From positions 28,490 through 92,489 of the forward strand of contig JAJXYF010000022.1 in the NCBI GenBank assembly GCA_021780755.1: a stretch of DNA of 64,000 bases, in the 5' to 3' direction. The notes beneath the pieces were generated by a model. That model saw only the letters and a program-made list of their open reading frames with translations, searched no databases and was not told the origin of the DNA. Below are positions 27,460-35,640 of the stretch, piece after piece (within the stretch, counting starts at the first letter, position 1; every line of letters starts with the position of its first letter). The position numbers and the translations under genes were made by a program. This stretch comes from Deltaproteobacteria bacterium. GTDB lineage: Bacteria; Desulfobacterota; Binatia; Binatales; Binataceae.

Positions 27460-27864
27460 TCCGTACCTGTCATCCTGAGCCTGCGAAGGATCTCGCGCCG
27501 TCCTCCGCGCGTCATGCGGCGTTGCACGACCTCGCCAGGATTTCGACGATCGAGCAACGCGAGCGCGATCCACCATCGGCATGGAATGCCGTGAAATCTC
27601 GATGAGGTTTCAGTTTCCATGACCATAAATCTGGCTGACTCCCGTCCCGTCCGCAACGCCCCGCGCGTCACGCTGCGCTCCTCCAGCCGTGCCATCGAAA
27701 TCGCTTCCATCAGCGCCTCCCGTAGCGTTTCCGATGATGGCCCCCGTCTTGCGCTTGATCAAAGTCGAAGCGGTTCGAGCGGCCCGAAAACCTCAATGAG
27801 CCCTTGTCCGAACGCTTGCGGACGCCGATTTCGCAGGTCCCGTTACGCGTGAAAATTCTACTCA
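27460..27864. other. intergenic region with dispersed repeat fragments
   Basis: About 405 bases. Right after the DUF1054 start lies TGTCATCCTGAGCCTGCGAA-GGATCTCG (27468-27494), a sequence type common in intergenic DNA of many bacteria. A minus-strand copy of the CGCTCGCG motif (27545-27566) and a GAGGTTTCAGTTTCC piece (27604) follow. The remainder up to the kelch gene shows no recognisable gene. Confidence 0.5.
27545..27566 (-). repeat. copy of dispersed motif CGCTCGCGnTGCTCGATCGT, inverted
   Basis: On minus it reads CGCTCGCGTTGCTCGATCGT, one mismatch from the copy at 3914. Confidence 0.5.
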
Positions 27865-29451
27865 ATGCCGGGGAGAAATTCGTTTGTGAATGCCCATTTT
27901 CGCCACAGCGGTTCGCTCGCCATCAACGGCGCCCGAATCATATCGGCCATCTGTATTCTCGTGATATCGGCCACCATCACCTCCGCGCAGACCTTTGCTC
28001 CGACCGGCGGCATGCAAGATGAGCGCGACGGGCATACTGAGACCCTGCTGCCCGATGGCAAGGTATTGGTCGCCGGCGGCGCCCTCAACGCCGCCTTCGG
28101 CGGCACCGCGGAACTGTACGATCCCGTCACCGGCACTTTCAGCCCCACCGGCAGCATGAATTTCGCCCGCTACAACCACACGGCGACCCTTCTGAAGAGC
28201 GGTAAAGTTCTGATGCAAGGCGGAACGATCGCATGCCTGCCGCCGCCGCCCGCCGAACTCTACGATCCGGCAACCCGAGTCTTTACCGAGACCGGCGGCT
28301 CTAACCTTAAGTGCGATACCTATTCCGCGACCGCCACCTTACTGACTAATGGAAACGTGCTGATCGTCGGCGGCGATACCCAGATCGGTCCTTCGGATGA
28401 GGCTGAACTTTATGATCCATCGACCGGAAGCTTCACTGCCACCGGTTCGCTAACCATGGTCAACTCAACTACCTACTATGCCCCTTATCATCACACGGCG
28501 ACCCTGCTCGGCAATGGCAAAGTGCTGATCGCCGGCGGTGACAATTGGTTTGATGGAACCGGCAACGCTTACGCGATCGCTGAGCTTTACGATCCCGCTA
28601 CCGGCGCCTTCTCCGCTCCCATCGCGATGGTCGCCGCTCGTGCGGCGCATACGGCCACAATGCTGACCAACGGCAAGGTGCTGATGGCGGGCGGATATTT
28701 CGAAGGTTGTTGCGGGCTCGCCTATAGGGACCAGGGTGCGCAAGGCACGAGCGAACTGTTCGACCCTGCTACCGCGACCTTCACCGGCAGCAGTGCCCTC
28801 ACCGACGCGCGCTATTTTCATACCGCTACCAGGTTGCTCAATGGACAGGTTCTATTCGCGGGCGGTGACGATCTCACAATTTCAGGTCTGGATATCGAAA
28901 GCGGAGGCCCCATAGCATCCGGCGAATTGTATGACCCGGTTAGCGGTGCCTTCAGCCTGACCGGCAGCATGAGCACCGTTCGCTATCAGCATAGCGCGGT
29001 ATTACTCAATAACGGCTCGGTTCTGGTGGTTGGCGGCTCAGACCGCAACGCCAGCTATCTGGCCAGCGCCGAACTCTACACTCCCGCCTCGGATTCGCCC
29101 TCGCCCGGACCGGTGCGCGCGTCGCCCCAGACCATATCGTTTGGCCGGCACAAGCTCGGCACCGCCAGCGCCACCAGGCTGGCCACGATCATCAACCCCA
29201 AAGTGAACAAGGCGCCGCTCACCATCGGCAGGCTCTCGATGACCACGGGATCGATGACCGCTGGACAATTCCTGATCGACGCCGCCAGGACCACGTGCGT
29301 CAACGGCATGAGCCTCGCGCGCGGCAAGACTTGCCGCATCGGCGTCCAGTTCGCGCCCTCCGCGACCGGTCCGCAGACCGCCATGCTCGTCGTTAGCGAT
29401 AACTCGAGCAACGGCCCCCATCAGGTGCTGCTCAAGGGCTCGGGTAGGTGA
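27865..29451 (+). CDS. secreted kelch-repeat beta-propeller protein with C-terminal Ig-like (HYDIN/choice-of-anchor) domain
   Basis: A 528-residue exported protein. After an unusually long N-region the signal peptide core (ISAICILVISATITSA) ends near residue 41. About six kelch-like repeats follow, each with HTATLL-xx-GKVL-xx-GG and AELYDPxTG elements, giving a propeller over residues ~45-405. Residues ~415-528 (VRASPQTISFGRHKLG...VSDNSSNGPHQVLLKGSG) resemble the ASPM-SPD-2-Hydin / choice-of-anchor fold. Likely a periplasmic or surface adhesion/recognition protein; no catalytic galactose oxidase residues were identified. Confidence 0.8.
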   Translation: MPGRNSFVNAHFRHSGSLAINGARIISAICILVISATITSAQTFAPTGGMQDERDGHTETLLPDGKVLVAGGALNAAFGGTAELYDPVTGTFSPTGSMNFARYNHTATLLKSGKVLMQGGTIACLPPPPAELYDPATRVFTETGGSNLKCDTYSATATLLTNGNVLIVGGDTQIGPSDEAELYDPSTGSFTATGSLTMVNSTTYYAPYHHTATLLGNGKVLIAGGDNWFDGTGNAYAIAELYDPATGAFSAPIAMVAARAAHTATMLTNGKVLMAGGYFEGCCGLAYRDQGAQGTSELFDPATATFTGSSALTDARYFHTATRLLNGQVLFAGGDDLTISGLDIESGGPIASGELYDPVSGAFSLTGSMSTVRYQHSAVLLNNGSVLVVGGSDRNASYLASAELYTPASDSPSPGPVRASPQTISFGRHKLGTASATRLATIINPKVNKAPLTIGRLSMTTGSMTAGQFLIDAARTTCVNGMSLARGKTCRIGVQFAPSATGPQTAMLVVSDNSSNGPHQVLLKGSGR

Positions 29452-29514
29452 TCGGTAGTCCGCGGGAACGGCGCCGCTACAACGCGCCGGCGCTTTGCGC
29501 TACAAGAATCCATC

Positions 29515-30708
29515 ATGGACTTGAGCGACACCCGCGAAGAGGCCGCCTTTCGTCTGAAGGCGCGCAAATGGCTCGAAGAGAATCTCCCGCAAGGCGTTGC
29601 CAACCGCGGCTTCGCGCTCGCGATCGACGAGCAGACCGTGCGCGTGCTTACCGAATGGCAGCGGCGGCTGTGGGAAGCGGGCTATCTCGGCCTCTCGTGG
29701 CCCAAAGAATACGGCGGCCAGGGCGCCTCGATGATCGAGAGCGCGATTTTCAACGAAGAGATGGCCCGTGTGCGCGCGCCCGCGCCGCTCAACGAACTGG
29801 GCCTTTCGATGGGTGGGCCGACCATCCTCGAACACGGCACCGAGGAGCAGAAGCGCCGCTACCTGCCGAAGATACTCTCGTGCGAGGAGATCTGGTGCCA
29901 GGGCTTCTCCGAGCCGGTCTCCGGTTCCGATCTGGCCGGTCTCGGCACCCGCGCGACGCTCGACGGCGACCATTTCATCGTTAACGGGCAGAAGGTCTGG
30001 ACCTCGCTCGGCCACCTGTCGGATTGGTGCATGCTGCTCGTCCGCACCGACGCCGACGCACCGAAACATCGCGGCATCTCCTACCTGCTGGTCGATATGC
30101 ACAGTCCCGGCGTGACCGTCCGGCCGCTGCGCCAGATGACCGGCGAGGCTGAATTCAACGAAATGTTCTTTGACGACGTCCGCGTGCCCCGCGAGAATTT
30201 ACTCGGGCCGCTCAACGGTGGGTGGGGCGTCGCGTTGACCACCCTGATGAACGAGCGCGCGACCCTCGCGCTCGCCACCGTGATGCGCTTTCGCAACGTC
30301 TTCGACGATCTCGCCGAACTCGGCCGGCAGGTCATTCGCGAAGGCACCTGCACGCTCGCCCCGCGTGTCATCCGCCAGACCCTCGCGCAGTTCTACGTCG
30401 AGGTCGAATCGATGAAGTACCTGGCGTATCGCAACTTCTCGAAACTGACGCGCGGCGGCACGCCGGGGCCTGAGGGCTCCATCTCGAAGCTGCTGTGGAG
30501 CGAGCTCAATCAGCGCATGAACGAATTCGCGATGGTCCTGCAAGGACCGCGCGCCGCCCTCGCCGAGGGCTCCAATTACTCGGTTGACGACGGCCGCTGG
30601 CAATACGCTCTCCTGCGCTCGCGCGGCAATACGATCGAAGAGGGCACCTCCGAGATTCAGCGCAGCATCATCGCCGAGCGCCTGCTCCGCCTCCCCAAAG
30701 GCTACTAG
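29515..30708 (+). CDS. acyl-CoA dehydrogenase
   Basis: A 397-residue flavoprotein of the acyl-CoA dehydrogenase family, which desaturates acyl-CoA at C2-C3. N-terminal helical domain (LGLSWPKEYGG), FAD/beta-barrel region (CQGFSEPVSGSDLAGL, NGQKVWTS) and C-terminal helices ending with IEEGTSEIQRSIIAERLL are clear. It resembles the FadE-type branch used for steroid or branched chains, but the substrate is not readable. A dispersed repeat begins 15 bases after the stop and an IS element 86 bases after it. Confidence 0.93.
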   Translation: MDLSDTREEAAFRLKARKWLEENLPQGVANRGFALAIDEQTVRVLTEWQRRLWEAGYLGLSWPKEYGGQGASMIESAIFNEEMARVRAPAPLNELGLSMGGPTILEHGTEEQKRRYLPKILSCEEIWCQGFSEPVSGSDLAGLGTRATLDGDHFIVNGQKVWTSLGHLSDWCMLLVRTDADAPKHRGISYLLVDMHSPGVTVRPLRQMTGEAEFNEMFFDDVRVPRENLLGPLNGGWGVALTTLMNERATLALATVMRFRNVFDDLAELGRQVIREGTCTLAPRVIRQTLAQFYVEVESMKYLAYRNFSKLTRGGTPGPEGSISKLLWSELNQRMNEFAMVLQGPRAALAEGSNYSVDDGRWQYALLRSRGNTIEEGTSEIQRSIIAERLLRLPKGY

Positions 30709-30722
30709 CTATAGCCAGTTCA

Positions 30723-30787
30723 GTTGTTGAGGAGCGCGACCGACGTTTCAGACTTCCCTTTGGTAAAGTTGGGGGGCTGCGCCCCGT
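30723..30787 (+). repeat. dispersed intergenic repeat, copy B
   Basis: Same GTTGTTGAGGAGCGC start as the copy at 7234, then GTTTCAGACTTCCC at 30745-30758 and a GGGGC-TGC-GCCCC dyad. It lacks about 18 bases present in copy A between the blocks. The IS element has inserted a few bases beyond it. Confidence 0.6.
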
Positions 30788-30794
30788 CAAATTA

Positions 30795-30818
30795 GGGCAA
30801 GTATAGACTTGATTAACC
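30795..30818 (+). repeat. IS left terminal inverted repeat
   Basis: Starts GGGCAAGTATAGACTTGA; pairs with the repeat at 33092-33115 with two mismatches. The direct repeat AAATTA lies immediately outside. Confidence 0.85.
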
Positions 30819-30862
30819 CCGCTCGTGCGGGATATTGTCGCGAAGTGCGGGAGGGCCGGTAA

Positions 30863-31471
30863 ATGGCCTCCCGAAAAACACAAGGGCGTTACGACGGAAT
30901 CGTGAGACTTCATCTAGTCTATTATGGTGCGGTTAAATCGAGCGGTAATAAGCCGCAGACTAAGAACAAGCACGAAATTCGACTGGCGCTCTCAAACCAA
31001 ATCCAAAGCTTTTGCATACGGCATCTGCCCGATATTCAAATACCCGCAGGCGGGTTGCGAGTGAAGAATATCAATGGTCATCGGTTTATCGCCCTTGTGA
31101 CGCGCTCTCTTCATGCGGTGTGTGATGTAAGCGGCGTGCTACTGAGCCCAGAACCGCCGAGCGGTCGAACAACAGAGCGCGGTGACGGCGATGGCAGGAG
31201 AAAAACGATCTTAGATGGGCTAACGGTGCCCACACCGAACGAATTGACCAGCGTGGTGCCATCCAAAGACCCGATCTATTGCCTGATGGAAGACGACTCT
31301 TTAGCCAAAAACGTCTGCATCAAACCGGATCGTTTGCTCGCTGCTTTTGAGCCAGTACCAGACGGTGTTCCTGTTTGGCAACATAGGAAACATGATTCAC
31401 TTTTAGTTATTGAAGTAGAAATCGGCGTGACGCAGATCACGCCTGAGAATATGGCTTTTCTGACCCGATGA
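30863..31471 (+). CDS. IS passenger protein, uncharacterised
   Basis: A 202-residue protein lying within the IS, transcribed opposite to the transposase. The N-terminal part (VRLHLVYYGAVKSSGNK followed by KHEIRLALSNQIQ) resembles a family of short uncharacterised proteins often carried on mobile DNA. The C-terminal ~60 residues resemble no motif I know. Its codon use is less GC-biased than flanking genes. It may have its own promoter in the 44 bases after the left inverted repeat. Possible accessory or defence cargo; no function can be claimed. Confidence 0.6.
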   Translation: MASRKTQGRYDGIVRLHLVYYGAVKSSGNKPQTKNKHEIRLALSNQIQSFCIRHLPDIQIPAGGLRVKNINGHRFIALVTRSLHAVCDVSGVLLSPEPPSGRTTERGDGDGRRKTILDGLTVPTPNELTSVVPSKDPIYCLMEDDSLAKNVCIKPDRLLAAFEPVPDGVPVWQHRKHDSLLVIEVEIGVTQITPENMAFLTR

Positions 31472-31494
31472 TTCCACGAGGGGGCCGTTTGGCT

Positions 31495-31881
31495 TCATTG
31501 AGCGAGCACATGTCGTCTACCGTCATCATGCACGCACTTGGCCTTAGAGAGCAGATGAAGTTCCCTAGATGCCTCTTGGCTGCTGTCATTGAAGAATTTT
31601 ACCGCCAAGCCAGTCATAGTTGCTTTGCAGCCGTGCTCATCCGAGAAGTCGTAGGCACCGCCGTCATAACCGCGCACAACGATAGCGGTCCATTGCCTGT
31701 CCGGTGCCGACGTAAGAATGTTCTGCTCGCCCGTTATGTGGTCAGGACGGCTGAGCGGCGGCAGCAAAATCATCCAGCCTTTGGGACGATTCAAAAAATC
31801 CGAACTGCCCGCGTGCGCCCATGGCATCGCTATGAGGAAAAGCAGGCAACAAACGAATATCGATTTGTAGGTCGCGTTCAA
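31495..31881 (-). CDS. IS passenger: small exported protein
   Basis: A 128-residue protein with a signal peptide (KSIFVCCLLFLIAMPWAHA, cut near residue 24). The mature part has several Cys (CKATM, AKCVHD) and no recognised domain. Its ATG overlaps the stop of the preceding small gene by four bases (ATGA), showing they form an operon reading from the transposase side. It converges on the 202-residue passenger gene. Confidence 0.55.
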   Translation of the reverse strand: MNATYKSIFVCCLLFLIAMPWAHAGSSDFLNRPKGWMILLPPLSRPDHITGEQNILTSAPDRQWTAIVVRGYDGGAYDFSDEHGCKATMTGLAVKFFNDSSQEASRELHLLSKAKCVHDDGRRHVLAQ

Positions 31882-32054
31882 GGTTGCCGCTTGGCTTTTT
31901 TACGTTTTGCGAACTTGGCCATTCGCCGATCCACTTCCTGTTTGGGCGCGGATAGGATTCGCTTCATGATATTGTCGAACCGCTCAAACGGGGTTGCTCC
32001 ACCCGGATCGTCACCAGGCGGAATAATCAGGGTAGATTGTTTAGGCCTACTCAT
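31878..32054 (-). CDS. IS passenger: small basic protein
   Basis: A 58-residue protein from the ATG at 32054 (MSRPKQSTLIIPPGDD); a longer frame starts 20 codons earlier inside the transposase end. Middle PFERFDNIMKRILS, tail very basic (RRMAKFAKRKKAKRQP). Such short genes occur beside toxin-antitoxin or transposase genes, but no antitoxin fold is evident. It lies 31 bases after the transposase stop and overlaps the next passenger start. Confidence 0.5.
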   Translation of the reverse strand: MSRPKQSTLIIPPGDDPGGATPFERFDNIMKRILSAPKQEVDRRMAKFAKRKKAKRQP

Positions 32055-32085
32055 TTGCTTTTCCGCCTTCCGCGTCCCTGACGAA

Positions 32086-33066
32086 TTATGCGCCTGCTCG
32101 AACAGGCGCATCATCCATCTTGCCCGTCAACTCCTTATAGGTCAGGCGACGGCCCGCGATGGTGGACAGAATTTCCGCGAAGCGCCCCCCGTCTCCGTCA
32201 TCGTTCTTGCGCTCGTTATACCGGAACGCTTGCTCGTCCAGATAGCGGAACAGATGGAAGGGTTCGACGCTGACGTAGGTTCCTTTCAGGCCGCGCTTGA
32301 GCAGCGACCAGAAATTCTCGATCCCATTCGTGTGCACATTGCCACAAACATACTCTTCGGCATGATTCACGAACTGGTGGACGTAATCCGCATCGAGGCC
32401 AGTATAGGACGCCAGCTCATCGGTGAACACTTCCGATCCCGCTTCGACGTTCGCGCGCACTTCCGCTTGCAGTGTGTGGCGCTTGCGATTGGCGACATGC
32501 TTCACGCGGACCTTGCCAGTCTCGCGATCAAGCAAACCCATGACCAGTTCTTTCCCCGCGCCGCCAGTGCCAGTGATCTTCTCCGCTTTTTTGTTCTTGT
32601 GCATGAAGCGCGCGAGTCCACCGATGAAAGTCTCGTCGGCTTCAACCGGCCCGCTTCCACCGAATTTCGCGAACGTACCGCGCTGCATCGCAAACCGAAT
32701 GCGATGGAGCATGAACCATGCGGTTTTCTGACAGACTTTCAAATCTCGCGCGAGTTCGCACGAACTGATTCCGTTCTTGCAATTGCCGATCAACCAGACA
32801 GCGGGCAGCCACTTAGTCAGAGACAGCGGCGAGTCCTCGAAGATGGTTCCGACCTTAACGCTGAACTGACGGCGGTCATGCTTCTGGCTGCACTTCCAGC
32901 GGCGCTGATTGGCGAGATAATGGACTTTATCGCTTCCGCAAATCGGGCACTTCACGATGCCGTCAGGCCAACGGCGAGAAACAATGTATGCGATGCAGCG
33001 ATCCTCATCGGAGTAGTAGCGGATCGCATCTGCCAAGGTTTTTGGCGTGTATTCGTTCGCGTCCAT
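32086..33066 (-). CDS. IS1595-family transposase
   Basis: A 326-residue DDE transposase of the IS1595 (ISXO2-like) family. N-terminal zinc-ribbon with CPICGS and WKCSQKH, a helix-turn-helix-like segment (SSCELARDLKVCQKTAWFML in part), and the catalytic core: Asp in VEADETFIGG, Asp in VFTDELASY and Glu in GIENFWSLLKRG. It appears intact, with no stop or frameshift, so the element may be active or recently inserted. The start lies 26 bases from the right inverted repeat. Confidence 0.93.
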   Translation of the reverse strand: MDANEYTPKTLADAIRYYSDEDRCIAYIVSRRWPDGIVKCPICGSDKVHYLANQRRWKCSQKHDRRQFSVKVGTIFEDSPLSLTKWLPAVWLIGNCKNGISSCELARDLKVCQKTAWFMLHRIRFAMQRGTFAKFGGSGPVEADETFIGGLARFMHKNKKAEKITGTGGAGKELVMGLLDRETGKVRVKHVANRKRHTLQAEVRANVEAGSEVFTDELASYTGLDADYVHQFVNHAEEYVCGNVHTNGIENFWSLLKRGLKGTYVSVEPFHLFRYLDEQAFRYNERKNDDGDGGRFAEILSTIAGRRLTYKELTGKMDDAPVRAGA

Positions 33067-33091
33067 GTCCTTAATCTAGCGCAAGGACGCA

Positions 33092-33115
33092 GGTTAGTCA
33101 AGTCTATACTTGTCC
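33092..33115 (-). repeat. IS right terminal inverted repeat
   Basis: Reads GGACAAGTATAGACTTGA on minus; two mismatches to the left repeat. AAATTA direct repeat lies at 33116-33121. Confidence 0.85.
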
Positions 33116-33659
33116 AAATTAGGACACTACCCGCGACCTGCCGCGCGGCGGCACGCGGCGCGTGAGGTTCGCATCAAACAGTGAAAAAAATGCTAAACTG
33201 CTTTTTGTAGTATTCGTCGATGCCGCCCGCATCGATTCGCGTGAATATTTTTTTACAAAATCAACAGACGGGACTCGCTCTTCGCCCACGCAGATTTCAA
33301 AAAGATTCTGCGAGCGGCAGGCGCGCGATACGGGAGTGCTGTGGCGAGACTAAGCAATCCGCCGATAGCGAAATCGAGTGGCCCTGAAAAGCAACTCAAC
33401 ACTGGTAGCCCGCTCAACGCGAGCATTACTCACCGAAAAGACTTCGCTCTGTTCAAAGGGCTGAAAATGGGCCATATTCGCACGCTGATCGCAAAATCGA
33501 GCAGTCCAAAATCTGGTCAAGACTGTTGGGCTGCTCAGCGCGAACGTCAGTCAGCGAAAAAAGTGAAACAAATGGAGATCAAGGGTAAAAATGCGATCGT
33601 GACCGGCGGCGAGCGCGGCGCGTGCTATGACCAGCGCGAGGAACACAAGGAGTCTGACG
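33116..33659. other. degenerate region with imperfect tandem repeat and gene remnant
   Basis: About 540 bases without an intact gene. It holds two diverged copies of a ~75-base unit, beginning near 33368 (GCGAAATCGAG) and 33491 (GCAAAATCGAG), each ending with a GCTCA-x-CGCGA-C ... TCA-x-CGAAAA pattern. An SDR-like gene start follows at 33572. The part from 33170 to 33260 is AT-rich for this genome. Confidence 0.45.
33572..33622 (+). pseudogene. truncated start of a short-chain dehydrogenase/reductase gene
   Basis: The frame from ATG 33572 reads MEIKGKNAIVTGGERGA, the typical SDR N-terminus with the TGGxxG cofactor motif beginning, then loses all resemblance and ends within ~35 codons. No other SDR segment is seen downstream, where the hydrolase gene begins. 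It looks like the 5' remnant of an SDR left by a deletion. Confidence 0.55.
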
Positions 33660-34823
33660 ATGGCAGACATTCGGATTGAGGGAAACTGCGACCCGCGCTT
33701 CGTGCGCGTCAAAGCGGCGTTCGCGGAAAACTTCGAGCAGCGCAATGAGTATGGGGCCGCGGTGGCAGTGACGCTCGACGGTACGCTGGTGGTCGATTTG
33801 TGGGCGGGGTACACAGACAAAGCACGTACCCAGCCGTGGAATCGCGACACGATCGCCAACGTCTTTTCGACCACCAAGGGGATGACGGCGATTTGTGCGC
33901 ATCGATTGGTTGACCAGGGCAAACTCGACCTTGACGCGCCGGTGGTGCGCTACTGGCCGGAGTTCGCGCAGGCGGGCAAGGAAAAGATGCCGGTGCGAAT
34001 GCTGCTGAATCATCGGGCGGGGCTGCCGGCGATTCGGCGGAAGCTGAATGACGACGACATGTACAACTGGGACACGATGGCGTCGGCGCTGGCGGCGCAG
34101 GAGCCGTGGTGGGTGCCCGGAACGAAGCACGGCTACCATGCGCTGACGATCGGATTTCTGATTGGCGAAGTGATGCGGCGCATCACGGGCAAGAGCGTCG
34201 GCGCGTATTTTCGCGATGAAATCGCCCGGCCGCTCGGCCTCGATTGTCATATCGGACTAGAGGCGCGGGAGGACGGCCGTTGTGCGACGATGCTGGCATC
34301 GCCGCCACCGCCTCCGGGGCAGGTGAACCTGTTCGAATACGCCCAGCAGCATCCCGAGTCGGTGACCGGATATACCTTCGGCAATCCCGCGACCGCGATG
34401 AAGTTAAGCGCTGTGAATGCGCGCGCGTGGCGCGGCGCGGAGATCCCCGCGGCCAACGGTCACACCAGTGCGCGCGCGTTGTCGCGGCTCTATGGCGCGT
34501 TGGCGCGTGGCGGTGAGATCGACGGAGTGCGCGTTCTGAGCGGCGAGGGGATCGCGCGCTGCCATACCGAAGAGTCCTTCGGCCCGGATGAGGTGCTGCT
34601 GATCACGACGCGATTTACGACCGGCTTCATGCTGACCAAGCCCGACGATCCGTTTGGACCGAATCCGCATTCGTTCGGCCATCCGGGAGCGGGCGGATCG
34701 CTCGGGTACGCGGATCCCGATGCGAAGATCGGATTCGGCTACGTGATGAACAAGATGGGGCCGTACATCGTGGTCGATCCACGCGCGCGTGCATTGATGG
34801 ACGCGGTGTACGCGTCGCTGTAG
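33660..34823 (+). CDS. beta-lactamase-fold serine hydrolase (class C / EstB-like)
   Basis: A 387-residue protein from the ATG at 33660 behind AAGGAG. It has the serine beta-lactamase/esterase fold: S-x-x-K in FSTTKGMT (about residue 81), a Tyr in KHGYHALTIG as the second motif, and HPGAGGSLGY as the C-terminal H/K-x-G equivalent. No signal peptide, so it is more likely a cytoplasmic esterase or lipase-like hydrolase than an antibiotic-degrading enzyme. Its upstream region is broken DNA. Confidence 0.85.
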   Translation: MADIRIEGNCDPRFVRVKAAFAENFEQRNEYGAAVAVTLDGTLVVDLWAGYTDKARTQPWNRDTIANVFSTTKGMTAICAHRLVDQGKLDLDAPVVRYWPEFAQAGKEKMPVRMLLNHRAGLPAIRRKLNDDDMYNWDTMASALAAQEPWWVPGTKHGYHALTIGFLIGEVMRRITGKSVGAYFRDEIARPLGLDCHIGLEAREDGRCATMLASPPPPPGQVNLFEYAQQHPESVTGYTFGNPATAMKLSAVNARAWRGAEIPAANGHTSARALSRLYGALARGGEIDGVRVLSGEGIARCHTEESFGPDEVLLITTRFTTGFMLTKPDDPFGPNPHSFGHPGAGGSLGYADPDAKIGFGYVMNKMGPYIVVDPRARALMDAVYASL

Positions 34824-34919
34824 CAGTTCGCAGGCGCGGCAATATTTGCGCAGGCGGCTGAGATCGCGAATCGAACAACCGATTCCAACCAGCATCGCGA
34901 CCGGCAGGAACAAAGAATA

Positions 34920-34947
34920 CGCCGCGGCTCTCGAAAGAGCCGCGGCG
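34920..34947. terminator. strong hairpin between convergent genes
   Basis: Two perfect 12-base arms (CGCCGCGGCTCT and its complement) around a CGAA loop. On minus it is followed by TATTCTTTGTT, fitting an intrinsic terminator for the secreted-protein gene; it also lies 96 bases after the stop of the hydrolase gene on plus, so it may act both ways. Confidence 0.65.
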
Positions 34948-35010
34948 TGGTTAGTCCCCCCACGTTACCGCGACCGCATGCGCCGGTCGCGGCCGAGCTT
35001 TCAGCTACGG

Positions 35011-35640
35011 TTAATGAGCCGAGCTGCCGACCGCGGTGAAGGTCGTAGGCGCGTCAGACGTATTAACGTCAGAGTCGGTCTCGGTAAATGAACCCGTTCC
35101 CGCCTGGTCGGTGAAGCGCCCGGTGCCGCCGGTGATGGAGTAGCTACCGGTGAACGCGGAGCCGTAAACCAGGTTCGGCGCGGTGCCAGCCGGGACCAAG
35201 TCACAAAGGCTGCCCTGCAAATTAAAGGTGATCGTGTTGCTGTTCTGATCGGTCGCGGTGCCAACACCGCTGGCTCCGAAGCAATAGCCGCCGGTGCCAT
35301 TGGGAGTTCCGTACAGGTTCAAGTCATTCGAAAAATCGATGCTGATTTCGGTCGTGATCGTGCCTGGGAGGGCCGAGATTCCCTTGAACGCGCCGGTGCC
35401 CGTTAAGCACGCGCAGTAATCGCCCGCCGGGCAATTCAGGTTCGGGTTGTTCGGATCCTGGCAACCGACGCCAGATCTCTCATCGGTCGCGGTGCCGTTG
35501 CCGAAACCATTGAGGGGAGCCCCATAGAGCGGTCCGTTGCCAAGGTGTGGTTTCGCCTGTGCCGTACCGGGCGCCACCGCAACCGCCAACATCAGGCCGC
35601 CCGCCGCCACTAGCCCGGCCAAAAAGTTAAAACGCTTCAT
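35011..35640 (-). CDS. secreted hypothetical protein
   Basis: A 209-residue exported protein, ATG at 35640 behind GAGGAGG and GAGG. The signal peptide (FLAGLVAAGGLMLAVAVAPG) ends near AQA at residue ~29. The mature part has paired Cys (CQDPNNPNLNC, CACLTG, CFGASG, CDLVP) and Gly/Thr-rich strands such as GSYSITGGTGRFTDQAGTGSFT, suggesting a beta-sandwich or barrel-like extracytoplasmic protein. I do not recognise its function. A terminator hairpin follows. Confidence 0.65.
   Translation of the reverse strand: MKRFNFLAGLVAAGGLMLAVAVAPGTAQAKPHLGNGPLYGAPLNGFGNGTATDERSGVGCQDPNNPNLNCPAGDYCACLTGTGAFKGISALPGTITTEISIDFSNDLNLYGTPNGTGGYCFGASGVGTATDQNSNTITFNLQGSLCDLVPAGTAPNLVYGSAFTGSYSITGGTGRFTDQAGTGSFTETDSDVNTSDAPTTFTAVGSSAH

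Larger units (their letters stand above)
30795..33115 (-). mobile_element. IS1595-family insertion sequence with passenger genes
   Basis: A 2,321-base element. Terminal inverted repeats of 24 bases (30795-30818 and 33092-33115) agree at all but two positions and centre on CAAGTATAGACTTGA. AAATTA directly repeats just outside both ends (30789-30794 and 33116-33121), extending to AAATTAGG if two terminal G are counted, close to the 8-base duplication known for IS1595. Inside are a transposase and three passenger genes. GC content looks lower than the host DNA around it. Confidence 0.88.

Noticed and set aside
31468..33165. 565-residue plus-strand frame across the IS
   Set aside because: It crosses the transposase and the right IS end; the minus-strand transposase explains the region.
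33341..33676. 112-residue frame before the hydrolase as an intact gene
   Set aside because: The first two thirds are repeat-derived and only a short stretch matches an SDR start, so a remnant is the better reading.
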